Origin: Hellea sp.
GTDB taxonomy: Bacteria > Pseudomonadota > Alphaproteobacteria > Caulobacterales > Maricaulaceae
Assembly: GCA_014238285.1 (NCBI GenBank)
Contig: JABABK010000007.1
Span: 1 to 64,000, forward strand
Length of the DNA: 64,000 bases
Reading direction: 5' to 3'
In this document: positions 18,229-29,396 of the stretch, one piece after another
Layout of the letters: each line of letters starts with the position of its first letter
Numbering within the stretch: position 1 is the stretch's first letter
Made by a program: the position numbers and the translations under genes
Notes under the pieces: generated by a model
What the model was told of the DNA's origin: nothing
The model's database searches: none
Seen by the model: only the letters and a program-made list of their open reading frames with translations

Positions 18229-19504
18229 GGGTTTTTGAAATTTTCAACTTCATAATTTGATTGCGTTGACGTTCCAAAATTTCAAACCGATAACCGTAAT
18301 AGGCGAAGGTTTGATTTTCGTCCGGTATGGTTTGGCTTTCGTGGATTACGAGGCCTGCAATGGTCACGGCTTCATCATCGGGGAGTTTCCAATCCAAAGC
18401 TCTATTTAAATCCCGGATCGGAATATCGCCAGTAATTGTTATGGATCCATCGGCGTTACGCTCCATGCCCGATAGCTCGTCATCATATTCATCCTGAATA
18501 TCACCGACGATTTCTTCGAGAATGTCTTCTAGCGTGATCACGCCCATAAGCGCCCCATATTCATCGACAACAATGGCGAAATGCTCTCGTTTATGCTGGA
18601 AGGCTCTGAGCTGTTTCACAACAGATGTGGTTTCGGGCACGAACCAAGCATCGCGGCAAATGCGTTTAATGTTGAGGCTGCTAACATCGCCCGCCGTTCG
18701 CGATAACGCCTTAAGCATATCCTTGGCATGTAAAACGCCTGTGACATTATCCTTATCATCCATCCAAACTGGCAGTCGGCTATGACCACTTGCGAGAACT
18801 TCTTTTAAAATTTGTTCAGGCGGCAGGGAGCCGTCGACCATGACAATGTTTTTACGGTGAACCATGACCTCTTCAACGGTCAGGTCATTAAGCTCAAGCA
18901 CACCGATAATTTGATCCCGCGCGCCTTTTTCAACGCCGCCTTCTTTATGATGCAAATCCACGGCCCCGCGAATTTCATCCTTAGCCGTCCACGCTGAAGA
19001 ATCGCTATCGACACCAAAGAGCCTCAAAACGCCATTAACGATCACCTGAACCAAGGCAACGATGGGCGCAAATAGAGTGACAATAATATTCACTGGCCGC
19101 GCTACGCTTAATGACGCTTTGTCAGGCTGGGTTATCGCATAGGTTTTTGGCAGGACTTCAGCAAAAATTAAAATCAGGGCCGTCATGGTCATCGTTGCAA
19201 AAAACAGCGACCAATATCCACTCCCAAACAACTTTGTCATGACACCCCCCATTAAAATCGAGGCCGCAACATTGACTAAATTATTGCCGAGCAAAAGAGA
19301 CCCTATGAGACGTTCTCTTTGTTCGAGCAACCGCGCAACAATGCCCGCGGCTTTGTTTCCATCACGCTCTGCTGCGTGAATTCGCGCTCGAGACGCCGCG
19401 GTCAGCGCCGTTTCAGAGCCTGAGAAAAAAGCCGATATAACCAGTAATCCCATAACAGCCAAAATCGTCAGGAAAACGGTGGGGTCTTTGAGAGTTTCAA
19501 TCAT
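18203..19504 (-). CDS. HlyC/CorC family transporter (DUF21 + CBS + CorC domains)
   Basis: FFSGSETALTAASRARIHAAERDGNKAAGIVARLLEQRERLIGSLLLGNNLVN; HFAIVVDEYGALMGVITLEDILEEIVGDIQDEYD. Confidence 0.93.
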   Translation of the reverse strand: MIETLKDPTVFLTILAVMGLLVISAFFSGSETALTAASRARIHAAERDGNKAAGIVARLLEQRERLIGSLLLGNNLVNVAASILMGGVMTKLFGSGYWSLFFATMTMTALILIFAEVLPKTYAITQPDKASLSVARPVNIIVTLFAPIVALVQVIVNGVLRLFGVDSDSSAWTAKDEIRGAVDLHHKEGGVEKGARDQIIGVLELNDLTVEEVMVHRKNIVMVDGSLPPEQILKEVLASGHSRLPVWMDDKDNVTGVLHAKDMLKALSRTAGDVSSLNIKRICRDAWFVPETTSVVKQLRAFQHKREHFAIVVDEYGALMGVITLEDILEEIVGDIQDEYDDELSGMERNADGSITITGDIPIRDLNRALDWKLPDDEAVTIAGLVIHESQTIPDENQTFAYYGYRFEILERQRNQIMKLKISKTHEPDQRND

Positions 19505-19512
19505 GAGAATGG

Positions 19513-20610
19513 CTATATCAGAGTTTGTAAATATTCGCGAACTTTGTCAGCCGGCGTATCCTTTTGCACAAAGGCTTCGCCAATGGCGCGCGCTAAAATA
19601 AATGTGAGCTTACCGGCTTCATTCTTTTTATCTTGTGACATGTGCCGCATCAGGGCGTCTGTATCACCTAGCAATGATTTTACATCGGCAAGGGTTTTCA
19701 TGCTTTTTGCTTTGAGGTGACCTGCTACCTTCTCAGCGGCTTCGCGGCTAACCAATCCTTGGCTCGCAGAAAACTCAAATGCCATTTGCATCCCTGCGCT
19801 AACAGCCTCGCCGTGGAGTAGGTCGCCGCTATATCCCGCCTCGGCCTCGAGAGCATGACCAAATGTATGACCAAGATTTAGGAGAGCTCTTCGTCCGCGC
19901 TCTTGTTCGTCTTCGGCAACAATCACGGCTTTCATCATACAGCTAACGGCAATAGCTTCAGCTACGGCATTTGGCTCTAGAGCAAGAACGTCATTTCCAT
20001 TGGCTTCCAGCCAATTAAAAAAATCAAGATTACCCAGAAGGCCATATTTTAGGATTTCTGCATATCCCGCCTTAAGTTCGCGCTCAGGTAACGTGCTAAG
20101 AACAGACGTATCAGTCAATACCAGACTTGGCTGATAAAATGCGCCGACTAGGTTTTTGCCTTGTTTTACATTGATAGCTGTCTTTCCGCCAACTGAACTA
20201 TCCACTTGCGCCAATAAAGTCGTGGGAACTTGGACGAACTTACAGCCGCGCTTAAATGTGCTTGCCGCAAAGCCTGTTAGATCGCCGATAACTCCGCCGC
20301 CAAAAGCCAAGAGCGTGTCAGCACGGTCAAGCCCTTGCTCAAACATATTATCTAATACAGTTTGCAGGGTCGGGAAGCTTTTCTGACTCTCGCCAGAAGG
20401 CAAAACCGTCAGGCCGATATCTCTTTCCATCGTATAGAGGCGGTCTTTGTACAGATCATAAACCGTCTCGTCTGTTACGACATGAACACGGCCTTGCCCA
20501 ATGATTGGATCCAAATATCGCCCCATATCAGTTAGAACATCTTGACCGATAACAATATCGTAACTTCGGCTCCCAAGGTCGACTAAAACCTTTCGATCAG
20601 CGCTGGTCAT
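19513..20610 (-). CDS. aroB: 3-dehydroquinate synthase
   Basis: LAFGGGVIGDLTGFAASTFKRGCKFVQVPTTLLAQVDSSVGGKTAIN; LNLGHTFGHALEAE. Start ATG overlaps the aroK stop (ATGA). Confidence 0.96.
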   Translation of the reverse strand: MTSADRKVLVDLGSRSYDIVIGQDVLTDMGRYLDPIIGQGRVHVVTDETVYDLYKDRLYTMERDIGLTVLPSGESQKSFPTLQTVLDNMFEQGLDRADTLLAFGGGVIGDLTGFAASTFKRGCKFVQVPTTLLAQVDSSVGGKTAINVKQGKNLVGAFYQPSLVLTDTSVLSTLPERELKAGYAEILKYGLLGNLDFFNWLEANGNDVLALEPNAVAEAIAVSCMMKAVIVAEDEQERGRRALLNLGHTFGHALEAEAGYSGDLLHGEAVSAGMQMAFEFSASQGLVSREAAEKVAGHLKAKSMKTLADVKSLLGDTDALMRHMSQDKKNEAGKLTFILARAIGEAFVQKDTPADKVREYLQTLI

Positions 20611-21209
20611 TTTACAGAGCTCTTGCATTGAGAGTTGTTTGAGCGTTTTGGCGCTTGTTTCGTTCGCTGAGCTTTAAGGTGCCGCTCAACATGTCTCATC
20701 ACTTTATTGACTGTCCGAATATGCGGACCCTTGGCAATAGAAACTGTGATATCAGCCTTGGCATATATGGGATAACGTTCATCCATGAGCTCACGCATAC
20801 GCGCAGCCGGATCGGCCACTTGTAATAATGGCCTGGTGTTTTTACGGCTGACACGTTCCATTATGGTCTCGAAGTCACCCTTGAGCCAAACGGTTAAAGC
20901 ATTTTCCAGTAGAATTTCTCTCGTGTCTTCAGGAATAAAGGCGCCGCCGCCCGTGGCTAATACAATCGGGGTGCCGTCCAATAGGCGCTCGATAACGCGC
21001 TTTTCACCATCGCGAAAAGCCGCTTCACCGTGATCGCGAAAATATCCAGCGACCGTTCGGCCCGAAGCCTTCTCTATTTCTTCGTCAGAATCATAAAAAG
21101 ATACAGCCATGCGCTTTGCGAGGCGCCGCCCTACCGTGGTCTTTCCAACCCCCATCAAGCCAACCAAGGCGATAGGTTGTGCGCATATAGCGCGATGTTT
21201 AGGCCGCAT
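20607..21209 (-). CDS. aroK: shikimate kinase
   Basis: IALVGLMGVGKTTVGRRLAKRMAVSFYDSDEEIEKASGRTVAGYFRDHGEAAFRDGEKRVI. Confidence 0.95.
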   Translation of the reverse strand: MRPKHRAICAQPIALVGLMGVGKTTVGRRLAKRMAVSFYDSDEEIEKASGRTVAGYFRDHGEAAFRDGEKRVIERLLDGTPIVLATGGGAFIPEDTREILLENALTVWLKGDFETIMERVSRKNTRPLLQVADPAARMRELMDERYPIYAKADITVSIAKGPHIRTVNKVMRHVERHLKAQRTKQAPKRSNNSQCKSSVK

Positions 21210-21324
21210 GATGTGCCTTTATCTCTCTAAAGCTGATGGACATGCCATTCAGATGAAATTTTTTCTTACTATGTCGATAAAAGCAGCTATGCTCAAGAGC
21301 AAACACACATCAAAAGGATTTGAA

Positions 21325-21465
21325 ATGAAAAAACTAGGCTTGGCACTCGCGCTGATCCTGATTTTTGGGGCAGGCTTATTTTTCTGGCTTCTCAGCCAAA
21401 GCACTCCCGAACAGGCAAATTCTGAAACTGTAATCGTTGATATTGAAGACAAGTTTGAGAGATAA
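21325..21465 (+). CDS. 46-aa small single-TM protein
   Basis: MKKLGLALALILIFGAGLFFWLLSQSTPEQANSETVIVDIEDKFER*; preceded by AAAGGA; abuts the next gene. Confidence 0.6.
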   Translation: MKKLGLALALILIFGAGLFFWLLSQSTPEQANSETVIVDIEDKFER

Positions 21466-23085
21466 ATGAAAGCTCTTTTACTCACATCCATCGCCTGTTT
21501 TTTGATGCCTAGCTTGCTAATGCCAACGAGCGCATCAGCTCAAATTGATATGAGCGAACTTGGCAGTGCCGCCGCCTACGAACCCGGAACGCTCAGCGCA
21601 GGAAGCGGCGGTCTTGGCAATAATTTATGGGTCGGCACTCGCATCGGCACAGCTCAAAGCCTTATCCAAGAGTTGCCGGATCAATTTTCAAACTCCATTG
21701 CCCGTGACCTCTCCCGCGCGGCGCTCTTATCGGCCGGGGTGCCGCCTGAAGGCGGCTCCAATGCTGGTTTCCAGCAAACCCGCCTCAATGCTATTATGGC
21801 CATGTCGGAAATGGCCGCGGCGCAAGACATTATCCAGCGCACACCTGAGCTTGCGAGCTCTCGGCAGCTGAAGGCTGATATGGCGCTTTTATCTGGTGAT
21901 AGCGACAATGTGTGCGCTCTGTCTGATAGTATCTTAGATGCTCGCTCGGAAGTTTACTGGATGAAGCTGAGAGCCTTTTGCCATGTCCAACGCAATGAAG
22001 GCGCAGCCGCCGAACTTACGCTCGATTTACTTAGCTCTTCCGGCGATGATGACAAAACCTTTCAAACCCTAATGCGCCAATTAATGGCCATTCCAAGCAA
22101 GCCAAACTTAAAAGACATGAACATTAACCCCCTATCCATTGCCATGATGGATAAGGCGGCGCTTGATTGGCCTGACGGAAAATTACCCCCTATCGCCGCA
22201 GCGCGAAGAGCTTTTAATCCGCTTTCAAGTCCGGATGACAGGCTCAACGCGTTATTTTTGGCGGGGAGCGCGCTCTCTAACGCTCAAATCACCCAAGTCA
22301 TCGAAACTCTTGCCTCAAATACAATCGATAATTCTGACGGTCTTGCTGGCGGGTTTGGAGATATTTCGCCGCAACCCAATTTGGGCACGGCCCTGGCCGA
22401 AAAAACACCTGGCAGTTTTCATGAGCTTTATTCGCTGGCGCAAACAGGTAATCCTGACACGCGTATCCGCGCTGTTGTGGCGATGCTTAATCGCGCGCAA
22501 GAAGCCGGAGCCTTTGACCGGTTTGTATCTTTTTTGGAACCACAATTCCGCATGCTCTCAATTGACCAAGCTGCTCAGCCGGACCTCCCAATATTAACCA
22601 AGGCCGCAATCGCTTTAGGCGATATCTCGGCCCTGCAGCAAATACATGGACTCCTAGGTGGCAACGCGATGCAAGACCGAGTTGCTTTGGCAACGGACGC
22701 GCTTGGCAATGGGTTTTACGGCGGCAACCTTGGCGTTGATATTGATAGCCGCCTTGCCAAGTCAGGCCGTGTTAAAGCGCGCGCCCTGCGCGATGCACTC
22801 CTTGCCCACGCCCTTGGCGCGCAGCTTTCTGAAACGGCGCTTAAAACCTTGCAAAAAAAATCAAATATGGGTCAATTTAGCGGCGATCTTTTAGCCCTTC
22901 AATCATCATCCGCGCAGAGAGCAGAAGCCGAAACCGCTTTACGCGCCGCCCTTATTCTTGAAGACAGTGCTAAGCTATCAAATATTCAAATTCATCAAAT
23001 CGTTATGTCCCTATACAAAGCCGGGTTGACAGATTTTGCCGCAAAGCTCGCCGCTCAGGATTTTCTATCTGACTTTAAGGAATAG
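21466..23085 (+). CDS. secreted helical-repeat protein of unknown function
   Basis: Signal peptide (SLLMPTSASAQ), long Ala/Leu-rich helical body, encoded directly before xerD. Confidence 0.65.
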   Translation: MKALLLTSIACFLMPSLLMPTSASAQIDMSELGSAAAYEPGTLSAGSGGLGNNLWVGTRIGTAQSLIQELPDQFSNSIARDLSRAALLSAGVPPEGGSNAGFQQTRLNAIMAMSEMAAAQDIIQRTPELASSRQLKADMALLSGDSDNVCALSDSILDARSEVYWMKLRAFCHVQRNEGAAAELTLDLLSSSGDDDKTFQTLMRQLMAIPSKPNLKDMNINPLSIAMMDKAALDWPDGKLPPIAAARRAFNPLSSPDDRLNALFLAGSALSNAQITQVIETLASNTIDNSDGLAGGFGDISPQPNLGTALAEKTPGSFHELYSLAQTGNPDTRIRAVVAMLNRAQEAGAFDRFVSFLEPQFRMLSIDQAAQPDLPILTKAAIALGDISALQQIHGLLGGNAMQDRVALATDALGNGFYGGNLGVDIDSRLAKSGRVKARALRDALLAHALGAQLSETALKTLQKKSNMGQFSGDLLALQSSSAQRAEAETALRAALILEDSAKLSNIQIHQIVMSLYKAGLTDFAAKLAAQDFLSDFKE

Positions 23086-23088
23086 TCT

Positions 23089-24012
23089 TTGAACACAGCA
23101 AATTCCATCGAGGCGTTTTTGGAAATGATGCAGGCCGAGCGCGGCGCATCCGACAATACAATTTCAGCCTATCGCCGGGATCTTGATGGATGGGTCTCGA
23201 CCCTTAAAGGTCAAAACAAAGACTTGATATCTGCCCAGACCGCCCAGCTTGAAAAAGCGCTTAGTGTATGGGCTAAGGCCGGACTCGCGTCCTCAACCGG
23301 CGCCAGGAAGCTTTCTTCCCTCAAACAATATTTCAAATTTTTGCAAACAGATGGACTTCGAAAAGACAATCCAGCTCAGAACCTTCGCGGCCCAAAACAA
23401 GGCCGGCCCCTGCCCAAAGTTTTATCTGAACAAGATGTCGATCAACTGTTTGAAGCGGCGGAAAAAGATCAAAGCCCAAAAGGTATTCGGCAGTTATGCC
23501 TGCTTGAAATATTGTATGCGGGGGGCCTTCGGGTTAGCGAGCTCGTCAGCCTCTCGGTCCGAGCGGTTCAAAGGCGAGACGGATGCCTCTTAATCAAAGG
23601 CAAGGGCGGCAAAGAACGCATTGTGCCCTTAACGCCGCCCGCTATTACCGCCATAAAATCTTGGCTAAAGCTGCGCGAAACAACACTGCCAAACAAAATT
23701 GACGCTAAGGAACGGGCGGATTCATTTCTATTTCCATCATCTGGAAAATCCGGCCATATGACCCGGGAAAGGTTCGCTCAACTATTAAAAGACCTTGCCG
23801 TACAAGCCGGACTACCACCGTCTAAAATATCCCCGCATGTTCTAAGGCATGCCTTTGCCACTCACTTGCTCGCCAACGGCGCTGACCTTCGCAGCGTACA
23901 AACGCTCCTGGGACATGCGGATATTTCTACAACGCAGATCTATACCCATGTTTTAGATGAGCGTCTGAAGGCCCTCGTATTTGATATGCATCCTTTGGCG
24001 GATAAAAACTAA
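23089..24012 (+). CDS. xerD: tyrosine recombinase XerD
   Basis: LLEILYAGGLRVSELVSL; KGGKERIVPL; HVLRHAFATHLLANGADLRSVQTLLGHADISTTQIYTHV. TTG start. Confidence 0.93.
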   Translation: MNTANSIEAFLEMMQAERGASDNTISAYRRDLDGWVSTLKGQNKDLISAQTAQLEKALSVWAKAGLASSTGARKLSSLKQYFKFLQTDGLRKDNPAQNLRGPKQGRPLPKVLSEQDVDQLFEAAEKDQSPKGIRQLCLLEILYAGGLRVSELVSLSVRAVQRRDGCLLIKGKGGKERIVPLTPPAITAIKSWLKLRETTLPNKIDAKERADSFLFPSSGKSGHMTRERFAQLLKDLAVQAGLPPSKISPHVLRHAFATHLLANGADLRSVQTLLGHADISTTQIYTHVLDERLKALVFDMHPLADKN

Positions 24013-24740
24013 TAGTCCGGAACAATTATGGTGCTGATCGAGGTAGGATAAATTTGAAACTCATATGGAATATGGAAAGCCAAATTCAAATCACCGCTAC
24101 GAGTCCACTTAACATCTTTATCTAAGCCAGTTATAACGGCTCGATAATCGGGACCTAACCTGGCGGTGATGTCGTTGATTTCTATTATAACTAAATCCAT
24201 AACTTTTTGACGATATTGGTATGGATTGACGACACTGACTGAGATCTCATCTTCCGTCTCTATAACCGTCCTTCCAACTTTATCTATGCTATCAACAAAC
24301 GCTCCCAATTTTGTTGCCAGCTTGTAAGAATCTCCGACCGTATCAGGAATTTTAGTTTTCACCTTTAAGTAAGCGACTGATGTATCAGGCCTATTGCCTC
24401 CCATGATTCCGGATTTAAAATTGGATTTAGAAAGCGGCCTGACAAAACCATCATCTACAATACTGAGTTCAATCGCCGAATCCTTTCGAGACGCGGAAAT
24501 AAAATTATCAACCGTTTCGGAAATTTCATTAAACCTAGTCGCTATTCCTCTTGAGTCGTTTTCAATTCTGACCTCAAGCAATAAATAGTCCCCCTTTGTT
24601 TCCAAAAATATACCCGGTGAAGAGTCAACGCGCTTGGTGGCTGTAACGATAATTTCATCAAGCTGCGCAAGAGCTGGTATTGACAATCCCGCTAACAATC
24701 CCCCCAAGATCAAGGTTTTGATCAGAATTTTCATATTCAT
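24009..24740 (-). CDS. secreted SIMPL-like protein of unknown function with a TonB-box-like N-terminus
   Basis: Signal peptide ...PALAQ, then LDEIIVTATKRVDSSPG; no beta-barrel or plug motifs in about 245 aa. Confidence 0.5.
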   Translation of the reverse strand: MNMKILIKTLILGGLLAGLSIPALAQLDEIIVTATKRVDSSPGIFLETKGDYLLLEVRIENDSRGIATRFNEISETVDNFISASRKDSAIELSIVDDGFVRPLSKSNFKSGIMGGNRPDTSVAYLKVKTKIPDTVGDSYKLATKLGAFVDSIDKVGRTVIETEDEISVSVVNPYQYRQKVMDLVIIEINDITARLGPDYRAVITGLDKDVKWTRSGDLNLAFHIPYEFQIYPTSISTIIVPDY

Positions 24741-24881
24741 TCCCCTGTTGGTTGTTTTATTATATAATAACATTTAAATCCGGATTCTTCAAGTTGTACC
24801 CATTTTGCCCTTTATAACGCTCTAACCTTGCCCTCTTGGTTTCCTCTGATATGGTGCCGCGCTTAGCCTAAAGGACCTTGA

Positions 24882-25826
24882 ATGCCCCGTACCTATTTGG
24901 ACTTTGAACGCCCGGTTGCAGAGCTTGACAGCAAAATTGAAGAGCTGATTGCCGGCGGTGAAAAAAATGTTGCCGCTGTGGCCTCATTACGCGAAAAATC
25001 TTCCAAACAACTTAAATCTATTTACGAAAAAATTGGAGCTTGGGAAAAGACACAAGTGGCGCGGCATCCCTCTCGGCCACATTTTAGTGAATATGTTGAA
25101 GGCCTGATTTCGGAATATACCCCTCTCGCAGGTGACCGCAAATTTGGCGATGATTTAGCGCTTATGGGCGGGCTTGGAAAGATCCGCGGACAGAGCGTCA
25201 TGGTGATCGGCCACGAAAAAGGCAAAACCACCGAAAGCCGCCTCAAACATAATTTTGGCATGGCGCAACCCGAAGGTTACCGAAAAGCCGTTCGCTTAAT
25301 GGATATGGCCGAACGCTTTAACTTGCCTTTGATTTCATTCGTGGACACGGCTGGTGCTTATCCTGGACGCGGCGCGGAAGAGCGCGGACAAGCCGAAGCC
25401 ATTGCGCGCTCCACAGATCGCGGCCTGTCTCTCTCCGTTCCGTTTATAACTGTCATTGCGGGTGAAGGTGGATCTGGCGGAGCGGTTGCCATCGCCACTG
25501 CCGATAAAGTTATGATGCTGCAGCACTCTATTTATTCAGTCATATCACCAGAAGGGTGCGCGTCTATATTATGGCGCGATGGGACTAAAGCTCAAGACGC
25601 AGCAAAAGCCATGAAGGTCACAGCTCAAGATTTATCAAAGCTTGGCATCATCGATCATATCATTGATGAACCATTAGGTGGCGCCCATAGAGCGCCAACC
25701 GATATGATAAAAATTGTTGGCGCCAACATCATGACGGCCATTGAAGAATTATCTGCTCTCGATTCCAAAACCCTGATCAAACGGCGCCGTGAGAAATTCC
25801 TCAATATTGGGCGGTCTCTCCTTTAA
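24882..25826 (+). CDS. accA: acetyl-CoA carboxylase carboxyltransferase subunit alpha
   Basis: YLDFERPVAELDSKIEEL; FVDTAGAYPGRGAEERGQAEAIARS; YSVISPEGCASILWRD. Confidence 0.96.
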   Translation: MPRTYLDFERPVAELDSKIEELIAGGEKNVAAVASLREKSSKQLKSIYEKIGAWEKTQVARHPSRPHFSEYVEGLISEYTPLAGDRKFGDDLALMGGLGKIRGQSVMVIGHEKGKTTESRLKHNFGMAQPEGYRKAVRLMDMAERFNLPLISFVDTAGAYPGRGAEERGQAEAIARSTDRGLSLSVPFITVIAGEGGSGGAVAIATADKVMMLQHSIYSVISPEGCASILWRDGTKAQDAAKAMKVTAQDLSKLGIIDHIIDEPLGGAHRAPTDMIKIVGANIMTAIEELSALDSKTLIKRRREKFLNIGRSLL

Positions 25827-26566
25827 AAGCTTGTACCAATACCTGCGCCAACCCATAAAAGATTGTCTTTAGCCGTAAACCCATTGCCATTTCCATCGAC
25901 TTTGAACCGAAGTGTGTCTTCAGAAGATATGGAATAATTAGCGCCGACATAAGCCGAAACATTGTCATTTATATCCTGAGTAATCGCCGCTGACGCTAGT
26001 CCATATTCGTAATCACCCGGTCCGTCAGCCGTCACAAAAGCCGCTGTTAAGCCTAAGTCTAAACTGGTTTTTTCGGCTAGTTCCAAACTATGACTAACCC
26101 CTCCTTCGAGTGTAAAGGCTTCCAGATCAAGATCATAATAAGCATATATACTCGGCGCTAGAACCGTATCAAAATCAAGCCCAGCATTAACCTCAAATGA
26201 TGAAGCGCCGCCAAAATCAAACAGACCGCCCGGCGTGTCCGGGAAATGATAAATCGTGAACCCCGTACTACCGCTGATCGTATCGGACAAAGCAAATCCA
26301 TACCCGCCATAGACATCAATTTCATCAATCGCCGCTGACGATGTTTCGCCCATAGCCAGAGATGACCAAGCGCCTAAAGTCCAATTGCCATAGCCCAGTT
26401 CTGCGCCTGTTTGAACAGCGCCGCGCTGATAGCTAACGCCGCGAAAAACATATTCCGAAACAATATCGGCTGTTGTTGATACACTTATATCTTCGGCCCA
26501 TGCAGAAGTACCTCCCATAACCATCGTCAATGTGAGGGCTGTCGTGCCCGCTATTAAATTTTTCAT
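25823..26566 (-). CDS. TorF family putative porin
   Basis: Signal peptide; DIVSEYVFRGVSYQRGAVQTGAELGYGNWTLGAWSS; C-terminal aromatic residue. Confidence 0.8.
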   Translation of the reverse strand: MKNLIAGTTALTLTMVMGGTSAWAEDISVSTTADIVSEYVFRGVSYQRGAVQTGAELGYGNWTLGAWSSLAMGETSSAAIDEIDVYGGYGFALSDTISGSTGFTIYHFPDTPGGLFDFGGASSFEVNAGLDFDTVLAPSIYAYYDLDLEAFTLEGGVSHSLELAEKTSLDLGLTAAFVTADGPGDYEYGLASAAITQDINDNVSAYVGANYSISSEDTLRFKVDGNGNGFTAKDNLLWVGAGIGTSF

Positions 26567-26645
26567 AATTGTCTCCTGTCTTCAAACATTAATTGCTTGT
26601 GAGAAAACAGAAAAGCGGCGCGATAGCGAACAAAACCGCATATAT

Positions 26646-26675
26646 TAAGCCGCCAAGACAAGTCATGGCGGCTTA
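26646..26675 (-). terminator. terminator-like hairpin downstream of secA
   Basis: TAAGCCGCC-N12-GGCGGCTTA, perfect 9-bp stem; weak T-tract. Confidence 0.5.
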
Positions 26676-26717
26676 TTGTGCAAATATGCTTATTATTAAG
26701 GCATAAATTTAAACGAT

Positions 26718-29396
26718 TTAAGCACGCCCATGACAATGCTTAACCTTATTACCAGACCCGCAAGGGCACGGCGCATTTCTAGAAATGCCCATAAGAGCTG
26801 AGGGGTCAAGGTCACCTGAAGCGCCCACTGGCTTAGATTCATTCACCATATCCATAGGTGAGCGTGCGCCTTTAGCGGCTTCGGTTTGCTGTTGTTGCTG
26901 GGCTTGTTGGCGCTGCATTTGAACATTGATCAAAAGCCTGTTTATAGCCTGCGTCACACCTTCTCTCAAATCTGTGAGAAGTTTATCAAAAAGCACAAAA
27001 GCTTCTGATTTATATTCATTAAGCGGATCGCGCTGACCATAGCTTCTCAGGCCAATAACAGACTTAAGGGCATCCAGATGCTGTAGGTGTTCACGCCAAT
27101 TATTGTCGATCACCTGCAGGAGAACTTGCTTCTCGGCATTCCGATATTGTTCTTGATCGACGGTTGCTGATAATTCTTTGACCATATTATCAGCCGTATC
27201 ACGCAGACGGGTTAGCATTTCTTCATCAGCAATGCCTTCTTCGGCCGCCCAGTCTTTAAACGGTAAATCCATCAGCATGATGTCGCGGGTCTTTTCTTTC
27301 AAGTCATCAATATTCCACTGCTCAGCATAGGCCTTTTTTGGAACATACGCATCAATCAGGTCTTCACAGACTTGATGACGGAAATCTTCGATAACATCTG
27401 AAACGTCTTCGTCGCGCATAAATTCAAGCCGCTGTTCAAAGATGGTCTTACGCTGATCATTCATGACGTCGTCAAATTTCAGCAGGTTTTTGCGAATATC
27501 ATAATTGCGCGTTTCAACTTTGACTTGGGCGCGCTCGACCGCTTTTGTCATAAAACGATTGGTCAGGTTTTCACCCTCTTCCCAGCCCATTTTACCCATC
27601 ATATTTTTCAGGCGATCCCCGCCAAAAATACGCATTAAATCATCTTCAGTAGATAAATAAAACTTTGAACGGCCAGGATCACCTTGACGGCCAGTCCGGC
27701 CACGAAGCTGATTATCAATCCGGCGACTTTCATGGCGCTCCGTCGCCAAAACATAAAGACCGCCAGCGTCAAGTGCCTGACGTTTCAATATCCCTATTTC
27801 TTCTTTAATTAATTCTTCGATCTTAGCGGATTCTGATTCGGAGGCTGTTTCAGGAATTTCGGATTCTAGACGCATGTCTAAATTCCCACCGAGCTGAATA
27901 TCAGTTCCTCGACCTGCCATATTGGTCGCAATGGTTACTGCGCCAGGAACACCTGCCTGTGAAACAATAGAGGCTTCTTGCTCATGATACCGTGCGTTTA
28001 AAACTTTGTGTTCAATCTCTTCAGCTTTTAAGGCTTCAGATAATTTTTCAGACTTTTCGATGGAAACTGTGCCTACCAAAACCGGTTGTCCATTTTTCTT
28101 ACACTCACGGATTTCTTTGATGATTGCGGAAAATTTTTCGCCTTCCGTTCGGAAAATAACATCTTCGTCATCAACCCGCATAATCGGCTTATTGGTCGGA
28201 ATAATAAGCATATCAAGACTGTAAATATCGTGAAACTCTGACGCTTCCGTTTCAGCGGTTCCGGTCATGCCTGATAATTTGTCATAAAGCCGGAAATAGT
28301 TTTGCAGTGTTACAGACGCCAACGTGACGTTTTCCGGTTTGATATCGACATTTTCTTTAGCTTCAATCGCCTGATGAAGACCTTCCGAAAGACGGCGGCC
28401 CGACATCATGCGGCCAGTAAATTCGTCAATCAGAACAACTTCGTCGTCTTTAACAATGTAATCTTTATCTAAGATGAAAACTTTATGAGCTTTTAGAGCT
28501 TGGTTGATGTGGTGAACAATCGTGACGTTCTCGATGTCATAAAGGCCTTCGCCTTTCAAGAGGTCTCGCTCCCGCAAAATACTTTCGATCTGCTCATTGC
28601 CGCTTTCGTTAAAGGCTGCGCTTCTGGCCTTTTCGTCAACCTCATAACCCTCTTCAGCAATTTGCGGGATAATTTCATCAATTGTCTGATAAAATTCAGA
28701 CTTATCATCTGTCGGTCCGGATATAATGAGCGGCGTCCGGGCCTCGTCAATTAAAATAGAATCGATCTCATCGATAATCGCAAAACTATGAGATTTTTGC
28801 AGCATTTCCTCGATGGAATATTTCATATTATCGCGCAGATAATCAAAACCAAATTCATTATTGGTTCCGTAAGTTATATCGCAATTATAGGCTTTTTGTC
28901 GATTTGGGTCCCAAGGTTCGTGATTATTGATACAGCCGACTGTCATGCCAAGAAAAGTATAGACTTGTCCCATCCATTCGGCGTCTCGGCTAGCGAGATA
29001 TTCGTTCACAGTTACAATATGAACGCCGGTTCCTGGCAGAGCATTTAAGTAAGCGGCTAGAGTTGAAACAAGCGTTTTACCTTCACCTGTTCGCATTTCT
29101 GCGATTTCGCCGCGGTGCAAAGTCACGCCGCCGATAAGCTGAACATCATAATGACGTTGACCTAAAGTCCTTTTAGCCGCTTCACGAACAGTTGCGAACG
29201 CTTCCGGTAAAATATCATCTAGCGTGGCACCATCACTTAAACGCTGACGGAACTCTTCCGTCTTGAGCTTTAGAGCGTCATCGGTCATGGCTGCAAATTC
29301 AGGCTCCATACCGTTAATTTTAGCGACAAGAGGCCGTAATTTTTTAAGCTTTCGGTCATTTTCAGATCCGAAAATTTTCTTAGCAATGCCAAGCAT
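26718..29396 (-). CDS. secA: preprotein translocase ATPase SecA
   Basis: [42 protein letters not shown]-terminal zinc motif [14 protein letters not shown]. Confidence 0.97.
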   Translation of the reverse strand: MLGIAKKIFGSENDRKLKKLRPLVAKINGMEPEFAAMTDDALKLKTEEFRQRLSDGATLDDILPEAFATVREAAKRTLGQRHYDVQLIGGVTLHRGEIAEMRTGEGKTLVSTLAAYLNALPGTGVHIVTVNEYLASRDAEWMGQVYTFLGMTVGCINNHEPWDPNRQKAYNCDITYGTNNEFGFDYLRDNMKYSIEEMLQKSHSFAIIDEIDSILIDEARTPLIISGPTDDKSEFYQTIDEIIPQIAEEGYEVDEKARSAAFNESGNEQIESILRERDLLKGEGLYDIENVTIVHHINQALKAHKVFILDKDYIVKDDEVVLIDEFTGRMMSGRRLSEGLHQAIEAKENVDIKPENVTLASVTLQNYFRLYDKLSGMTGTAETEASEFHDIYSLDMLIIPTNKPIMRVDDEDVIFRTEGEKFSAIIKEIRECKKNGQPVLVGTVSIEKSEKLSEALKAEEIEHKVLNARYHEQEASIVSQAGVPGAVTIATNMAGRGTDIQLGGNLDMRLESEIPETASESESAKIEELIKEEIGILKRQALDAGGLYVLATERHESRRIDNQLRGRTGRQGDPGRSKFYLSTEDDLMRIFGGDRLKNMMGKMGWEEGENLTNRFMTKAVERAQVKVETRNYDIRKNLLKFDDVMNDQRKTIFEQRLEFMRDEDVSDVIEDFRHQVCEDLIDAYVPKKAYAEQWNIDDLKEKTRDIMLMDLPFKDWAAEEGIADEEMLTRLRDTADNMVKELSATVDQEQYRNAEKQVLLQVIDNNWREHLQHLDALKSVIGLRSYGQRDPLNEYKSEAFVLFDKLLTDLREGVTQAINRLLINVQMQRQQAQQQQQTEAAKGARSPMDMVNESKPVGASGDLDPSALMGISRNAPCPCGSGNKVKHCHGRA

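Noticed and set aside
23089-24012. Tyrosine recombinase as evidence of an integron or mobile element, or as the invertase for the 1-1768 inversion
   Set aside because: Sequence and context fit housekeeping XerD; no attachment sites, cassettes or cargo nearby, and it lies 21 kb from the inversion.
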